Assembly: GCA_040755725.1 (NCBI GenBank)
Contig: JBFMAI010000033.1
Location: 24,453 to 88,452 of the forward strand
From: JBFMAI01 sp040755725
Lineage (GTDB): Bacteria; Planctomycetota; Phycisphaerae; UBA1845; Fen-1342
DNA: 64,000 nucleotides
Direction: 5' to 3'
Shown here: positions 1 through 8,532 of the stretch, piece after piece
How positions within the stretch are numbered: the stretch's first letter is position 1
Layout of the letters: each line of letters begins with the position of its first letter
Translations under genes and position numbers: made by a program
Notes under the pieces: model-generated
Told to the model about the DNA's origin: nothing
The model's input: only the letters and a program-made list of their open reading frames with translations
Database searches by the model: none

Positions 1-2
1 CG

Positions 3-1106
3 CGGGCCGTCTCTTGCGACCCGGATAGCCAGCAGCTTCTGGCCTCCGGTCGAAAGGACAACGCCGGCAGGGGGCTTCTAACGGCCCGGTTCATTACCGA
101 CGGAACGCCCGTGTGGGGAGTGGACACCGTGGGGGAACCGTTCTGGGTGGACTGGGCTTCCACGGGCGACGTGGTCGCCTGTGGCGGCGGCCGCTACATG
201 GATGCTTTCAACTACCCGCTCTCGCTGCGTTCCGCGGCCACCGGGGCGGAGATCACGGCTTCGCTGGAAGAGGGGCCGGTGTTGGCCGGCGCGTTCTCGC
301 CGGATGGCTCGATCCTGGCGGCGGGTGTCGGCTCGCTCACGGGACAGAAGGTGAAGCTGTATCAGGTGCCCACGCTGGCCGTGCTGCGCGAAATCCCGGT
401 TGAGAGTGACGTGGTGTCCATTGAGTTTTCGCGGGATGGCACCCATCTGGCCACGGGCCACGGCTGGGGCCAGCCGTGGGATGGCGCGGTCCGCTTGTGG
501 CGGGTAGCCGACGGCGTGCAGGTCGGGACGCTGACCACCGGGTCAGGCGGCCTGGCGTTGGACCTGGAGTTCTCACCGGTCGGCAACCTTCTCGCGGTCA
601 GCAACGCGTGGGGTGATGGTCTGCTGACGTTGTGGAATGTGCAGCGACGGGAACTGGTCTCGCAGATCACACGTGACAACATCGGGCGTTATCTTGGGTT
701 CTCGGCTGATGGCTCTTTCTTGACCTGGACCTATTGGCCCCCCGACCAGTACCCCTATTATGACCACATTCGTGTGTGGGACGGCGCGACGCTGGCTTCC
801 CTTGAAGGCCAGCTCGAGGGGATCAAGTACACTCCGGATGGCAAGAGCCTGTGCGTGACCGCTTTTCCGGGATCCGCCTGCGTGGCAATGACCCCCTTCC
901 CGTCCCAGTGGGTCGTCGGCGACCTCAATTGCGACGGTCTGGTGGACTTCGGCGACATCAACCCCTTCGTCAAGGCGCTCACGAACCCCGCGAGCTATCG
1001 CGCCGACTATGCGACCTGTAACATCCTTAACGCCGACTGCAATAACGACGGTCTGGTGGACTTCGGCGACATTAACCCGTTCGTTCGACTCCTCCTTAAC
1101 CCGTAG
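3..1106 (+). CDS. WD40-repeat protein with C-terminal dockerin-like module (5' partial)
   Basis: The reading frame is open from base 3, so the gene begins before the window; the first internal GTG (111) is not the true start because the upstream codons also read like a WD repeat (CDPDSQQLLASG). The visible 367 residues hold several beta-propeller-like repeats (for example FSPDGSILAAG, FSRDGTHLATGHG and FSPVGNLLAVS). The C-terminus carries two calcium-loop repeats, DLNCDGLVDFGDINPF and DCNNDGLVDFGDINPF, about 40 residues apart, which is the layout of a type I dockerin as often seen at the end of planctomycete secreted proteins. It is probably extracellular and takes part in protein-protein contacts. 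No enzymatic domain is visible. Confidence 0.8.
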   Translation, partial: RAVSCDPDSQQLLASGRKDNAGRGLLTARFITDGTPVWGVDTVGEPFWVDWASTGDVVACGGGRYMDAFNYPLSLRSAATGAEITASLEEGPVLAGAFSPDGSILAAGVGSLTGQKVKLYQVPTLAVLREIPVESDVVSIEFSRDGTHLATGHGWGQPWDGAVRLWRVADGVQVGTLTTGSGGLALDLEFSPVGNLLAVSNAWGDGLLTLWNVQRRELVSQITRDNIGRYLGFSADGSFLTWTYWPPDQYPYYDHIRVWDGATLASLEGQLEGIKYTPDGKSLCVTAFPGSACVAMTPFPSQWVVGDLNCDGLVDFGDINPFVKALTNPASYRADYATCNILNADCNNDGLVDFGDINPFVRLLLNP

Positions 1107-1134
1107 AGACGGGTAGTCGCCATATCACTGGCGC

Positions 1135-1168
1135 CTGGGCGACCGGTCCGCAACGGCTGGTCGCCCAG
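1135..1168 (+). terminator. hairpin after the dockerin gene, possible terminator
   Basis: A perfect 10-bp inverted repeat (CTGGGCGACC / GGTCGCCCAG) with a 14-nt loop lies 28 bases after the stop. There is no T-run after it, so it may act as a mRNA 3' stabiliser rather than an intrinsic terminator. Confidence 0.35.
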
Positions 1169-1353
1169 CTCACGCGCCATTGCCGCTGAAACCGTCCAAG
1201 GGGGAAGCGCGCGGTAAGGCCCCCCCAAGGCCGTCATAATCCGGGGCGGTGTGACCGCAACTGGTCATGGTCGGCCTCGCCCAACGTCCCCTCTTGCGGG
1301 GCGTTACAGGGGCGGGCAACATGGCTTCCGGCGCTGGTCTTCGAGGCCCTGTG

Positions 1354-3036
1354 ATGCCAGGAGTCGCCGACCAAACCCGTCGGACGTACCGCTGGGCGCT
1401 GCTCGCCGTCCTCGTCGGGGCGGGGGTGTGGCGCGCGGTGATGGCGGCGGCGGCGCCGGTGATTTCACGCGACGGCGTGACGTTCTGCTGGCATGCGCGG
1501 GCGCTCGGCGAGCACGGCTGGGCTTACTTGCGCGACCCGGCTTTTCAACAGCACCCGTTGTATCCCGCGCTGATCCTGGGTATGCAGCGCGCGGCCCGCA
1601 CGCTCGGGGCGCCCGATACGGCGCTCACCTGGCAGTGCAGCGGTCAACTCGTCAGTTGGCTCGCCGGCATGGCCGTGATCGCCCTCGTCGGGGTGCTCAC
1701 GTCGCGACTGGTCCGGCGTCTCGCGCTGCCGGTCGATGAGCGACTGACCGTGCTGCTGGCCATGCTGTTCGCCGCCGTCCTGGACCTCAGTGTGTGGCTG
1801 TCCAGCGACGTGATGTCCGAGCAGGTACATCTGGCGTTCTACCTGGCGGCCGTCGTGTGTCTGTTGCGGCTTGACCGCGCGCGGACCGCGCTGCTGGTCG
1901 GCCTGCTCAGCGGCGCCGCGTTTCTGACGCGACAGGAAGGCTTTGTGCCGGCGCTGGCGGGGCTGGTCGCGCTGACCGCGCTGGGATTCCAGTCCCCGCC
2001 AGTGCCCCGTCGGCAACTCGTCGGCCGGGCCGCCGCTCTGGTCGCGGGATTCGCCCTGCTGGCGGCCCCGTACTGGCTGAGCATCGGCGGCCTGAGCCAG
2101 AAGAAAGACCCGCTGTTTGGCAAAAAGGGGTCGGGAGTCTTTTTCGCGGCGGCCGAGCGGCCGCCCACCGCGGGCGGCCCATGCCTCGACGAGCGGGAGA
2201 AAAGACTCCCGACCCCTTTTCTTGCCAAGCTGGAGACACAGGACTGGCCCTGGTACGCCTTAGTGCCGGAAACGCTTTACAAACTCCTGCGCGCCGGCCG
2301 CGTCGTGGTCCCGCTTTTAGCCGTTCCGCCGCTGCTCAATCTGCGGCGGCAATGGCTGGGCCCGGTCCTGGGGGGCTTGACGCTCTGTATCGGCATCCAC
2401 TTCGCGCTGACGTTGGCCCTCGCTCATCAGTACGACTACCTCGCCCCGCGGCACATGCTGGTCATCGTCGCCCTGCTGACGCCCTTCGCGGCCCTCTTAT
2501 TGGGCCGCCTCGTGTCGCTGCTGTCCGACGTGCGGCGCCGCGGGCCGGCCGCGGTCCTCGTGGCGCTGTGTCTGCTGCCCTCCGCCGCTTACGCCACGCG
2601 CGTCCCCAACAGCCGCGACGCGTACCTGCGCGACGCCGCCAATTGGCTGCGGACCCACGACCCCGAAATTGCCGCGAAACGACTGCTCTCCGGCAGCAGC
2701 CCGCGCCGCATCGCGTTCTACGCCAACCTGCGCTGGGACTACTGGCCCGAGCAGCCGGAAGCCTACGAGGCGCTGGTGCGACAGATCCGCCGGGGCGGTC
2801 CAGGTTATTTCGCCATCGAGGTTGGGCCGGGGTTCGAGCGGCACGGTAACCGCGAGCTCGTGGACAAGCTCCGCGCCGACGAGCGGCTGAAGCGCCACCT
2901 GGGCGACCTGCACGAGCGGCCGGGCCCCGGTCGCGACGTCCGGCTGTATCTCCTGGAGTTGCGTGCCGCGCCGCCCCCGCGCGCGGCGACGACCGAACCC
3001 CCCGCGGCTCATCCGCCTTCAACGGGCGCGGAATAA
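1354..3036 (+). CDS. GT-C type membrane glycosyltransferase (PMT/ArnT-like)
   Basis: This is a 560-residue polytopic membrane protein when started at ATG 1354; ATG 1267 and 1321 are in-frame alternatives but add a non-membrane leader. After the first membrane helix comes an acidic periplasmic loop (ISRDGVTFCWHARAL) and a GWAYLRDPAFQQHPLYPALI motif, the layout of the lipid-linked-sugar-dependent GT-C family. About ten further hydrophobic stretches follow. It probably moves a sugar from a polyprenyl carrier to a lipid or protein at the outer face of the cytoplasmic membrane. The middle of the gene (2123-2220) contains a large palindrome that is translated as about 35 extra residues. Family-level assignment is sound; the substrate is unknown. 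Confidence 0.75.
   Translation: MPGVADQTRRTYRWALLAVLVGAGVWRAVMAAAAPVISRDGVTFCWHARALGEHGWAYLRDPAFQQHPLYPALILGMQRAARTLGAPDTALTWQCSGQLVSWLAGMAVIALVGVLTSRLVRRLALPVDERLTVLLAMLFAAVLDLSVWLSSDVMSEQVHLAFYLAAVVCLLRLDRARTALLVGLLSGAAFLTRQEGFVPALAGLVALTALGFQSPPVPRRQLVGRAAALVAGFALLAAPYWLSIGGLSQKKDPLFGKKGSGVFFAAAERPPTAGGPCLDEREKRLPTPFLAKLETQDWPWYALVPETLYKLLRAGRVVVPLLAVPPLLNLRRQWLGPVLGGLTLCIGIHFALTLALAHQYDYLAPRHMLVIVALLTPFAALLLGRLVSLLSDVRRRGPAAVLVALCLLPSAAYATRVPNSRDAYLRDAANWLRTHDPEIAAKRLLSGSSPRRIAFYANLRWDYWPEQPEAYEALVRQIRRGGPGYFAIEVGPGFERHGNRELVDKLRADERLKRHLGDLHERPGPGRDVRLYLLELRAAPPPRAATTEPPAAHPPSTGAE
2123..2220 (+). repeat. large REP-like palindrome inside the glycosyltransferase gene
   Basis: Two 21-bp arms (2123-2143 and 2200-2220) are perfect reverse complements; each runs from an A4 tract through GGGGTCGGGAGTC to a T4 tract, or its complement. 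They are separated by a 56-base GC-rich spacer. The whole unit is read through in frame. Confidence 0.9.
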
Positions 3037-3237
3037 GCGTGCGTCGGTGCCGTCACGCCCGATGCGCAGACGCACCGCCCGCAGGCACTTCGGGCAGCGG
3101 CCCCGGTAGTACTTCTGCTCGGGCCGCCGATAGACACGCACATACACCCCGCAGCACTCAAACAGAATGCCGACATAGGGGCAAGGCGGCCCGCCTGCCG
3201 CGGCCCCCCCCTCATCATCGTAGACATCCAGCGTCAC
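3019..3237 (-). CDS. small conserved zinc-ribbon-like protein
   Basis: This 72-residue protein starts at GTG 3237 and its 3' end overlaps the end of the convergent glycosyltransferase by 18 bases. It contains the cysteine pattern FECCGVYVRVY followed by RGRCPKC about 20 residues later, and ends RIGRDGTDARLFRAR. The spaced CC and CPKC pairs suggest a single zinc knuckle. I recall similar short proteins of unknown role from planctomycetes, but that is memory and not a search. A longer in-frame extension to 3360 is low-complexity and was not used. Confidence 0.6.
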   Translation of the reverse strand: MTLDVYDDEGGAAAGGPPCPYVGILFECCGVYVRVYRRPEQKYYRGRCPKCLRAVRLRIGRDGTDARLFRAR

Positions 3238-3421
3238 ACTCGACCCTCGCGCGCGCTCAGAGGGCGCAGGTCCGGCGCGTCCTATCGGTTGGATCGCGGC
3301 GTCACTTGACCGTCCCCCCGCGCGGCCGCCGGTCACCTCCGCCGACCGCCGACCCCGCAACCGTCGGCATGGACGGGGGGGGCGGAATGATCCCGGCCCC
3401 CGTTTGGCGTACTATCGCAAT

Positions 3422-4918
3422 ATGTACCTCGTCGTGGTTGGCATCCTGGCGCTCGTTCTCACCCTCTCCCGACCGATCTACCCCCTCATTCGGGGGACCG
3501 AAGCCACGTTGGCGGCGGCAGCCGGCGTCACCCTCCTGCCCGCCTTGGTGGGTGGCATCGTGGCACGCCGCGTCTTGCGGCAACTCGACCGCCACCCGCA
3601 CCAGCCGAGTCGCGGCCAGGCCGCGTTCGGCCGCGGCCTGACGATCGTACAGATGCTCCTGGCGGCGGGCCACGGCGGCTTGCTTCTGACGTCCGACTGG
3701 CTGCCGCTGACCGCTGCTCTGCCCGTCATCGGCCGCTGGGTGCTGGTCCCCGGACTGGTGGCGCTGGTTCCGTTCATCCTGTCGATCCTGCTCGTGTGGA
3801 TCGCGGTGTATCCGGCGGACCGGGCGGTGCGGCAGATCGCCCTCGAAGTGTACCTGTTCCGCGGCAAGCCCCTGCGGCCGGTCTGGCCCCTGCTGCCCTA
3901 CCTGATCTACAACTTGCGGCATCAAGTGCTATTCATCCTGATCCCCATGCTGCTGATCCTCACGGCGCACGACATCATCGTCCTCTACCAGGTGCCCATC
4001 GCCCGGTGGACACGCTTGGAAGCGGCGCCCGACGTGCTGATCGGACTGGCGGCGATCGCCGTCGCCATCTTCACGCCCGAGATACTCCGCCACGTGTGGG
4101 CCACGCAGCGGTTGCCCGACGGCCCGCTGCGCGACCGGCTGCTGCGGCTGGGCCGGCGTCTGCGGCTGCGGTGCCGTGACATCCTGGTGTGGCGGACCGG
4201 GGGACTGGTCGTTAACGCCGCCGTGATGGGCGTGGTCGCCCCGCTGCGGTACGTGTTGATTACCGACGGGATGTTGGAGCAGATGGAGGACACGAAGATC
4301 GAGGCGGTCTTCGGCCACGAGGCCGGCCACGTCAAACGCCATCACATCTTCTACTTCCTGCTGTTCGCGTTCATCAGCGGCTGCGCGGTCACCATCTTCA
4401 CGATTCGCACGCATACCCTCGCCCACCGCGACCCCGACCTGTACCAGGCCCTGGCCTTGCTCCTGGGCACCCTCCTGGCCATGAAGTGGGGGCTCCTGTT
4501 CGGCTGGATCTCCCGCCGGTTCGAGCGCCAGGCCGACATCTTCGGCGTACGGACCCTCGCGGTCGCCGGGCTGCCGTGCAGCGCGCCGTGTGCCGTCCAC
4601 CAGCCGGCCGACGACCCGCCCGCACCGGCGTCGGACGCCGTGTGTACCACGGCGGCGCACATCTTCGGCGACGCCCTGCACGAGGTGGCCCTGCTGAACG
4701 GCATCCGTCCCGAGGCCCGAAGCTGGCGACACTCGTCCATCGCCTCACGTTCGCGCTTCCTGCAAGAGCTGGCTTTGTACCCGTGGCGGCTGCGGCGTTT
4801 CGAGCGCGGGGTGGGGTTGGTCAAAGGCCTGATTCTGGCGGTAACGGTTGTGGCCGGGACGTGGGCGGCCTACGACTTGCGGCTGTGGCAGGCCCTAATC
4901 GTGTGGCTGCCGCGCTAA
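3422..4918 (+). CDS. M48-family (HtpX-like) membrane zinc metalloprotease
   Basis: The 498-residue protein starts at ATG 3422 (a TTG at 3404 is a longer option). Several N-terminal membrane helices precede the zinc-binding motif GHEAGHVKRHH (HExxH) at about residue 300. Two more hydrophobic segments follow, then FERQADIFGVR, which supplies the downstream Glu ligand (ExxxD) of M48 peptidases. The catalytic face should be cytoplasmic, as in HtpX, with a role in membrane protein quality control. The segment after the ligand helix (CSAPCAVHQPADDPPAPASD) is unusual and low-complexity. The length and multiple helices fit M48 proteins of the larger type. Confidence 0.85.
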   Translation: MYLVVVGILALVLTLSRPIYPLIRGTEATLAAAAGVTLLPALVGGIVARRVLRQLDRHPHQPSRGQAAFGRGLTIVQMLLAAGHGGLLLTSDWLPLTAALPVIGRWVLVPGLVALVPFILSILLVWIAVYPADRAVRQIALEVYLFRGKPLRPVWPLLPYLIYNLRHQVLFILIPMLLILTAHDIIVLYQVPIARWTRLEAAPDVLIGLAAIAVAIFTPEILRHVWATQRLPDGPLRDRLLRLGRRLRLRCRDILVWRTGGLVVNAAVMGVVAPLRYVLITDGMLEQMEDTKIEAVFGHEAGHVKRHHIFYFLLFAFISGCAVTIFTIRTHTLAHRDPDLYQALALLLGTLLAMKWGLLFGWISRRFERQADIFGVRTLAVAGLPCSAPCAVHQPADDPPAPASDAVCTTAAHIFGDALHEVALLNGIRPEARSWRHSSIASRSRFLQELALYPWRLRRFERGVGLVKGLILAVTVVAGTWAAYDLRLWQALIVWLPR

Positions 4919-4940
4919 GCGGGCCGCCACGATCATGCGC

Positions 4941-5021
4941 CACGGGAGGGCGAGGCTGTCTCCTGCGGCGACCCTGCCGGCCTGCCGAGCCGCGGCTCGC
5001 CGGGAGGCTCGCCCTCCCGTG
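4941..5021. repeat. long inverted repeat between convergent genes (REP-like)
   Basis: Two perfect 14-bp arms, CACGGGAGGGCGAG at 4941-4954 and its complement at 5008-5021, flank a 53-base GC-rich spacer. The repeat sits between two convergent genes, where it may serve as a bidirectional terminator or be a REP-type mobile palindrome. Confidence 0.7.
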
Positions 5022-5065
5022 CAATGTCCGATGTTCCTGAACGCAGGTCTGAACCGTGGCGCGGG

Positions 5066-5746
5066 TCAGTTCATGCTCTGCCCGTCGGGCCGCAACACGC
5101 GCCGGTAGTTGCGCGCGACCGCCCCCAGGGTGCGAATCTGCTCCAGCAGCAGCGTGCCGCGGGCGAACGCGTCCGCCTCCTCCAACATGCACTGCCGCAG
5201 CTCGGCCTCCAGCGGCAGGCCGGCCGCGATCAGGTCGCTCACCTGGTCCAATTCCAGATCGAGCCCCTTCAACCGCAGCCAGAACTCCCGCAGGTCCGGC
5301 GACAGGGCCGGGTTGCCGCGAATGGCGGTGAACAACTCGTCCCGGAGCGATGTCGATTGGTCGTCGGGGCAACTGCAAAACGTCTCAACCGGCTGGATGC
5401 GGCCGATCCGGTACGGGCGATCCGACGACTCCTCCTCGATGACGGCCCGCGCGATCCCCCGCAACAGCATGTTGTAGTCGCCGTTGGTCAGCTCTTCCGC
5501 TTCCAAGATGTGCCCCAGGCCGACCGTCGCGTGGATCGGCGCGCGGCGGGTGTAGTACAGCGGTTCAAAACCCGGCTTCAGCAGGCCAATGGCGATGAAG
5601 CGCGGCCCGGCCAACGCGTCCGCCATCATGTCCCGGTACCGCGGCTCGAACACATGCAGCGGCAGGATGGCGTGCGGAAAGAGCACGACCTCCGGCAGCG
5701 GAAAGATCGGTACCCGTTCCGGCACTTCCAGGGGTTCGCCGTCCAT
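5066..5746 (-). CDS. LON substrate-binding-domain protein
   Basis: This 226-residue protein begins with VPIFPLPEVVLFPHAILPLHVFEPRYRDM, here split in reading as VPIFPLPEVVLFPHAI and LPLHVFEPRYRDM, which is the hallmark first segment of the Lon N-terminal (PUA-like) domain. A conserved GxGxIL-type segment follows (VGLGHILEAEEL). There is no ATPase or protease domain, so it is a stand-alone LON-domain protein of about the usual length (190-230). Such proteins are common and their role is not defined; substrate recognition for proteolysis is a reasonable guess. The gene is followed upstream on the same strand by recO. Confidence 0.85.
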   Translation of the reverse strand: MDGEPLEVPERVPIFPLPEVVLFPHAILPLHVFEPRYRDMMADALAGPRFIAIGLLKPGFEPLYYTRRAPIHATVGLGHILEAEELTNGDYNMLLRGIARAVIEEESSDRPYRIGRIQPVETFCSCPDDQSTSLRDELFTAIRGNPALSPDLREFWLRLKGLDLELDQVSDLIAAGLPLEAELRQCMLEEADAFARGTLLLEQIRTLGAVARNYRRVLRPDGQSMN

Positions 5747-5868
5747 GCCTGCACTCCAGCGCTGCGTCCGACCCTATTCTATTCTCGGCGGCCAGCCGGC
5801 TCCAGCAGCCCCGCCGAACCGCGACCGTCAGGAAACGGTTGATTCACGATATCCCCCGGACCACCCCG

Positions 5869-6612
5869 TCACGGTCGTGGCTCGGATCGCGAGCACATAA
5901 GCGCACCAGCCAACGGTTCCGCCGTCTTGAATCGGCGACCTGCCAGGTGCGTCAGGTGGTAATCCATCAGCTCGAACCAACCGCGGGCATCGCCCGCGGC
6001 GGGTGTGGTCCCCACGACGCCCGGTCGCACCCGCCACTTCTCCACATGAAGCCCCTCGCAGTCCCGGCACAGCAGGCCGCCCGCCCCGGCACTGAAGAAG
6101 ACCGGGCTGCCGCGCCCGGCGACCGGTCGGCGGCAGTCCACGCACTGCGACAAATCGGGCGCGTAACCGATTGCCTCCAACAACGCCCGCTGGAAAGTCG
6201 TAACCTGGGGCGCCGGCGGGGCCTCACCGGCCAGGGCGTGCAACGTTTGCACGAGCGCGCCGAACAGCTCGGGGTGGGGGTCGTCTTCCAACGTCATCGC
6301 CGCCACCAGTTCCGCCGCGTACAGCCCCCCATATAGCCGCGCCAACTCGCGGCGCAGTCCGACGAACGACTCGCGCTGCCGCCAGTCGGTGAGTGTGGCG
6401 AGCTGGGCGTCGCCGCGCGCGGGTAGGTACCCCAGTTCGCCGAGTTCCAGAAGGTCCAGGCCGGCGGCGAACCGCTGCCGGGTGCCGCGCCGCACTCCTT
6501 TGGCCGCCAGCCGAAGCTGTCCATGCTCCCGTGCGAGAACGGTGACAATCTGCGAGGTCTCCGACCAGTCGGTCAGACGCAGCACGACGGCTTGGTCCTT
6601 GAACATGGCCAT
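5869..6612 (-). CDS. recO: DNA repair protein RecO
   Basis: RecO anneals RecA-directed strands and loads RecA with RecR. The start MAMFKDQAVVLRLTDWSE at 6612 is chosen because RecO proteins begin with a short (M)xxxxDxAVVL strand leading into the OB fold; an upstream in-frame ATG at 6651 adds 13 unlikely residues. The OB fold (residues 1-80, with KGVRRGTRQRF) is followed by the helical domain and a zinc-ribbon-like CVDC...CRDC pair (YAPDLSQCVDCRRPV and GLLCRDCEGLH). At 247 residues the length is typical. No clear Shine-Dalgarno sequence precedes it. Confidence 0.9.
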   Translation of the reverse strand: MAMFKDQAVVLRLTDWSETSQIVTVLAREHGQLRLAAKGVRRGTRQRFAAGLDLLELGELGYLPARGDAQLATLTDWRQRESFVGLRRELARLYGGLYAAELVAAMTLEDDPHPELFGALVQTLHALAGEAPPAPQVTTFQRALLEAIGYAPDLSQCVDCRRPVAGRGSPVFFSAGAGGLLCRDCEGLHVEKWRVRPGVVGTTPAAGDARGWFELMDYHLTHLAGRRFKTAEPLAGALMCSRSEPRP

Positions 6613-6755
6613 CGAGACCATCCGGTCGGCCGCGGCGGCGGGGTGTCGCACGTCGCGGCCCTGCCCGTCCGCGCCGGGCTATGGTGCCCGCTTGCCGGCC
6701 GGCCATACAATAACCGCCCGCCGGAGGGCGTTGATAGCGGACCGGACGGAAGGAC

Positions 6756-7085
6756 GTGACGAGCGGTGCGGACAAGCCGACGCTGGAGCAGCTTGTGGGG
6801 CGCTGTGTCGTGCTGGACACATCGGGCCCGCTGGTCTACATCGGGCGGCTGGAAGTCCTGGACGAGCGGGGTTACTGGCTGGTGGAGGCCGACCTCTACG
6901 ACCGCAACGAGGGCCACAGCACGAAGGACCGCTACGTCAACGACGCCTGCGTCCTGGAGCGCTCTGGCGCGCGGCCGATCAACCGGCGGCGCGTGTTCGT
7001 GGAACGCAGCGCGATCATCAGCATCTCCGCGCTGGAGGACGTGGTGGCCGACGGCCCCGGGGCCCCGGACGGGTGGATGACATGA
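6756..7085 (+). CDS. conserved small protein coupled to the epimerase gene
   Basis: The 109-residue protein starts at GTG 6756, eight bases after a GGACGGAAGGA purine stretch. It reads as a compact beta-rich fold (LVGRCVVLDTSGPLVYIGRLEVLDERGYWLVEADLYD) resembling an Sm- or SH3-like barrel, but I do not recognise a named family. Its stop overlaps the next start in an ATGA (7082-7085), so translation of the two is coupled. The function is unknown. Confidence 0.7.
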   Translation: MTSGADKPTLEQLVGRCVVLDTSGPLVYIGRLEVLDERGYWLVEADLYDRNEGHSTKDRYVNDACVLERSGARPINRRRVFVERSAIISISALEDVVADGPGAPDGWMT

Positions 7086-8104
7086 GACTGACCTGGCAAC
7101 GACAGACCATTCGGCCGCGACACCGCTTCGCCACCTCGCAATGGGCCGTGGACGAAAAGGAAACGATCATCGTCCGCCTGGAGTACGACGGCCTCGTGGG
7201 CCTGGGCGAGTGCGTGCCGTCGGAGCTCTACGGCCAGACGCTGGAATCGTCCGAGGCCGCCCTGACCGCGATCGCCGGGAAGCTCGGCGACGACCCGCTG
7301 CGGATCGAGCCGATCGTCCGCCGGCTGCTCGCCGAGCACGACGATCAGCGGGCCGCCGTCGATGCCGTCGATGCTGCCCTGCACGACTGGGTGGCCCGGC
7401 GGCTGGGCGTCCCCGTCTGGCGTCTGCTTGGTCTGGAGCAACCGCGGAAGCAGACCACGTTCACGATCGGCGTCGCCGAGCCGGACCAGATTCGCGTCAA
7501 GGTGGATGAGGCCCTGGAAGCGGGCTTTGACGCCCTGAAGATCAAGGTCGGTGTGGAGAACGACCACGAAACGCTGTCCTACATCCGCAAGAAGTTCAAC
7601 GGGCCGCTGTTCCTGGATGCGAACCAGGCCTGGACGCCGGCGGAGGCCCCGGCCCGCATCCGCGACCTGTCGCGCTACCGGCCCACGCTCGTCGAGCAGC
7701 CGCTGCGCCGCGAGGACTGGCGCCACCTTGGCGTGCTGCGGACGCTGGGCATCGCACCGATCTTTGCCGACGAGAGCTGCGAGCGGCCCGCCGACGTCGT
7801 CCGCCTGCACGGCTTCGTGGACGGGATCAATATCAAGTTCAACAAGTGTGGCGGCATCCGCGAGGCGTTGCGGATGATCGGGATCGCCCGGACGCTGAAC
7901 ATGCGGATCATGCTGGGGTGTTTCGTGTGCAGCAGCCTGGCGATCGCGCCGGCGTTGAACATCGCGTCGCTCGTGGACTATGCCGACCTCGACGGCGCCT
8001 TGCTGCTGGCCGAAGACCCGTTTGAAGGCATTACGCGCGAGGGCGGCACGATCAGCCTGTCGGATCGCCCGGGTTTGGGCGTCTGGCTGCGGGCCGGGGC
8101 GTAG
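7082..8104 (+). CDS. enolase-superfamily dipeptide epimerase (L-Ala-D/L-Glu epimerase-like)
   Basis: This 340-residue enzyme carries the muconate-lactonising subgroup signature. The capping domain is N-terminal (GLVGLGECVPSELYGQ). The barrel shows the catalytic lysine pair in DALKIKVG, metal ligands in FLDANQAW (Asp), LVEQPL (Glu) and IFADESC (Asp), and the opposing lysine in NIKFNKCGG. This arrangement is that of dipeptide epimerases acting in recycling of murein or other dipeptides; specificity cannot be read from sequence alone. ATG 7082 overlaps the previous gene by four bases. A much longer open frame upstream belongs to antisense of recO and was ignored. Confidence 0.85.
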   Translation: MRLTWQRQTIRPRHRFATSQWAVDEKETIIVRLEYDGLVGLGECVPSELYGQTLESSEAALTAIAGKLGDDPLRIEPIVRRLLAEHDDQRAAVDAVDAALHDWVARRLGVPVWRLLGLEQPRKQTTFTIGVAEPDQIRVKVDEALEAGFDALKIKVGVENDHETLSYIRKKFNGPLFLDANQAWTPAEAPARIRDLSRYRPTLVEQPLRREDWRHLGVLRTLGIAPIFADESCERPADVVRLHGFVDGINIKFNKCGGIREALRMIGIARTLNMRIMLGCFVCSSLAIAPALNIASLVDYADLDGALLLAEDPFEGITREGGTISLSDRPGLGVWLRAGA

Positions 8105-8109
8105 GCCCG

Positions 8110-8532
8110 GTGTCGCGGCCGCCGCCCCAGCGCGAGACCGCCGCCCGCGACGCGTCGCCCGTGCGCCGGCACCGCTTCCCCAAGACGCACCGCGTCCTGC
8201 GCAAGGTGGATTTCGAACGGGCGCTGCGCGACGGTCGCCGGGGAACCGATGCTCGGTTGACGATGTGGGTCCATCCCAACAAGTTGCCCCACCCACGCCT
8301 GGGCCTGATCGTCGGACGGCGCCACGGTGGGGCAGTGCAGCGCAACCGAATCAAACGCCTGCTCCGCGAGGCGTTCCGCCTCCGCCAGTATGACCTGCCC
8401 GCCGGCTACGATCTGGTCTGTACGCCGCGCGTCGGCGTGCGCCTCGAATTGTCGGCTTGCGTGCAATCCCTGACGCAACTGGCCGCCCGTCTGGCGGCCC
8501 GCTTCGGCCCATGTGAGACGCACGATGACTGA
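8110..8532 (+). CDS. rnpA: ribonuclease P protein component
   Basis: RnpA binds the catalytic RNase P RNA and helps mature tRNA 5' ends. The 140-residue protein has HRFPKTHRVLRKVDFERALRDG, read as HRFPKTHRVL then RKVDFERAL, a GLIVGRRHGGAV strand, and the RNR signature QRNRIKRLLREAFR. The start is GTG 8110, five bases after the epimerase stop. It is not beside rpmH or dnaA, which is an unusual place for rnpA. The next gene overlaps its end by eight bases. Confidence 0.9.
   Translation: MSRPPPQRETAARDASPVRRHRFPKTHRVLRKVDFERALRDGRRGTDARLTMWVHPNKLPHPRLGLIVGRRHGGAVQRNRIKRLLREAFRLRQYDLPAGYDLVCTPRVGVRLELSACVQSLTQLAARLAARFGPCETHDD

Noticed and set aside
3929..4732. 267-codon antisense open frame opposite the M48 protease
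   Set aside because: It is a shadow frame of the metalloprotease with no independent support.
6932..8296. 454-codon antisense open frame opposite the epimerase gene
   Set aside because: It is a shadow of high-GC coding sequence; the product is Arg/Gly/Asp-rich and the sense strand codes for a complete enolase-superfamily enzyme.
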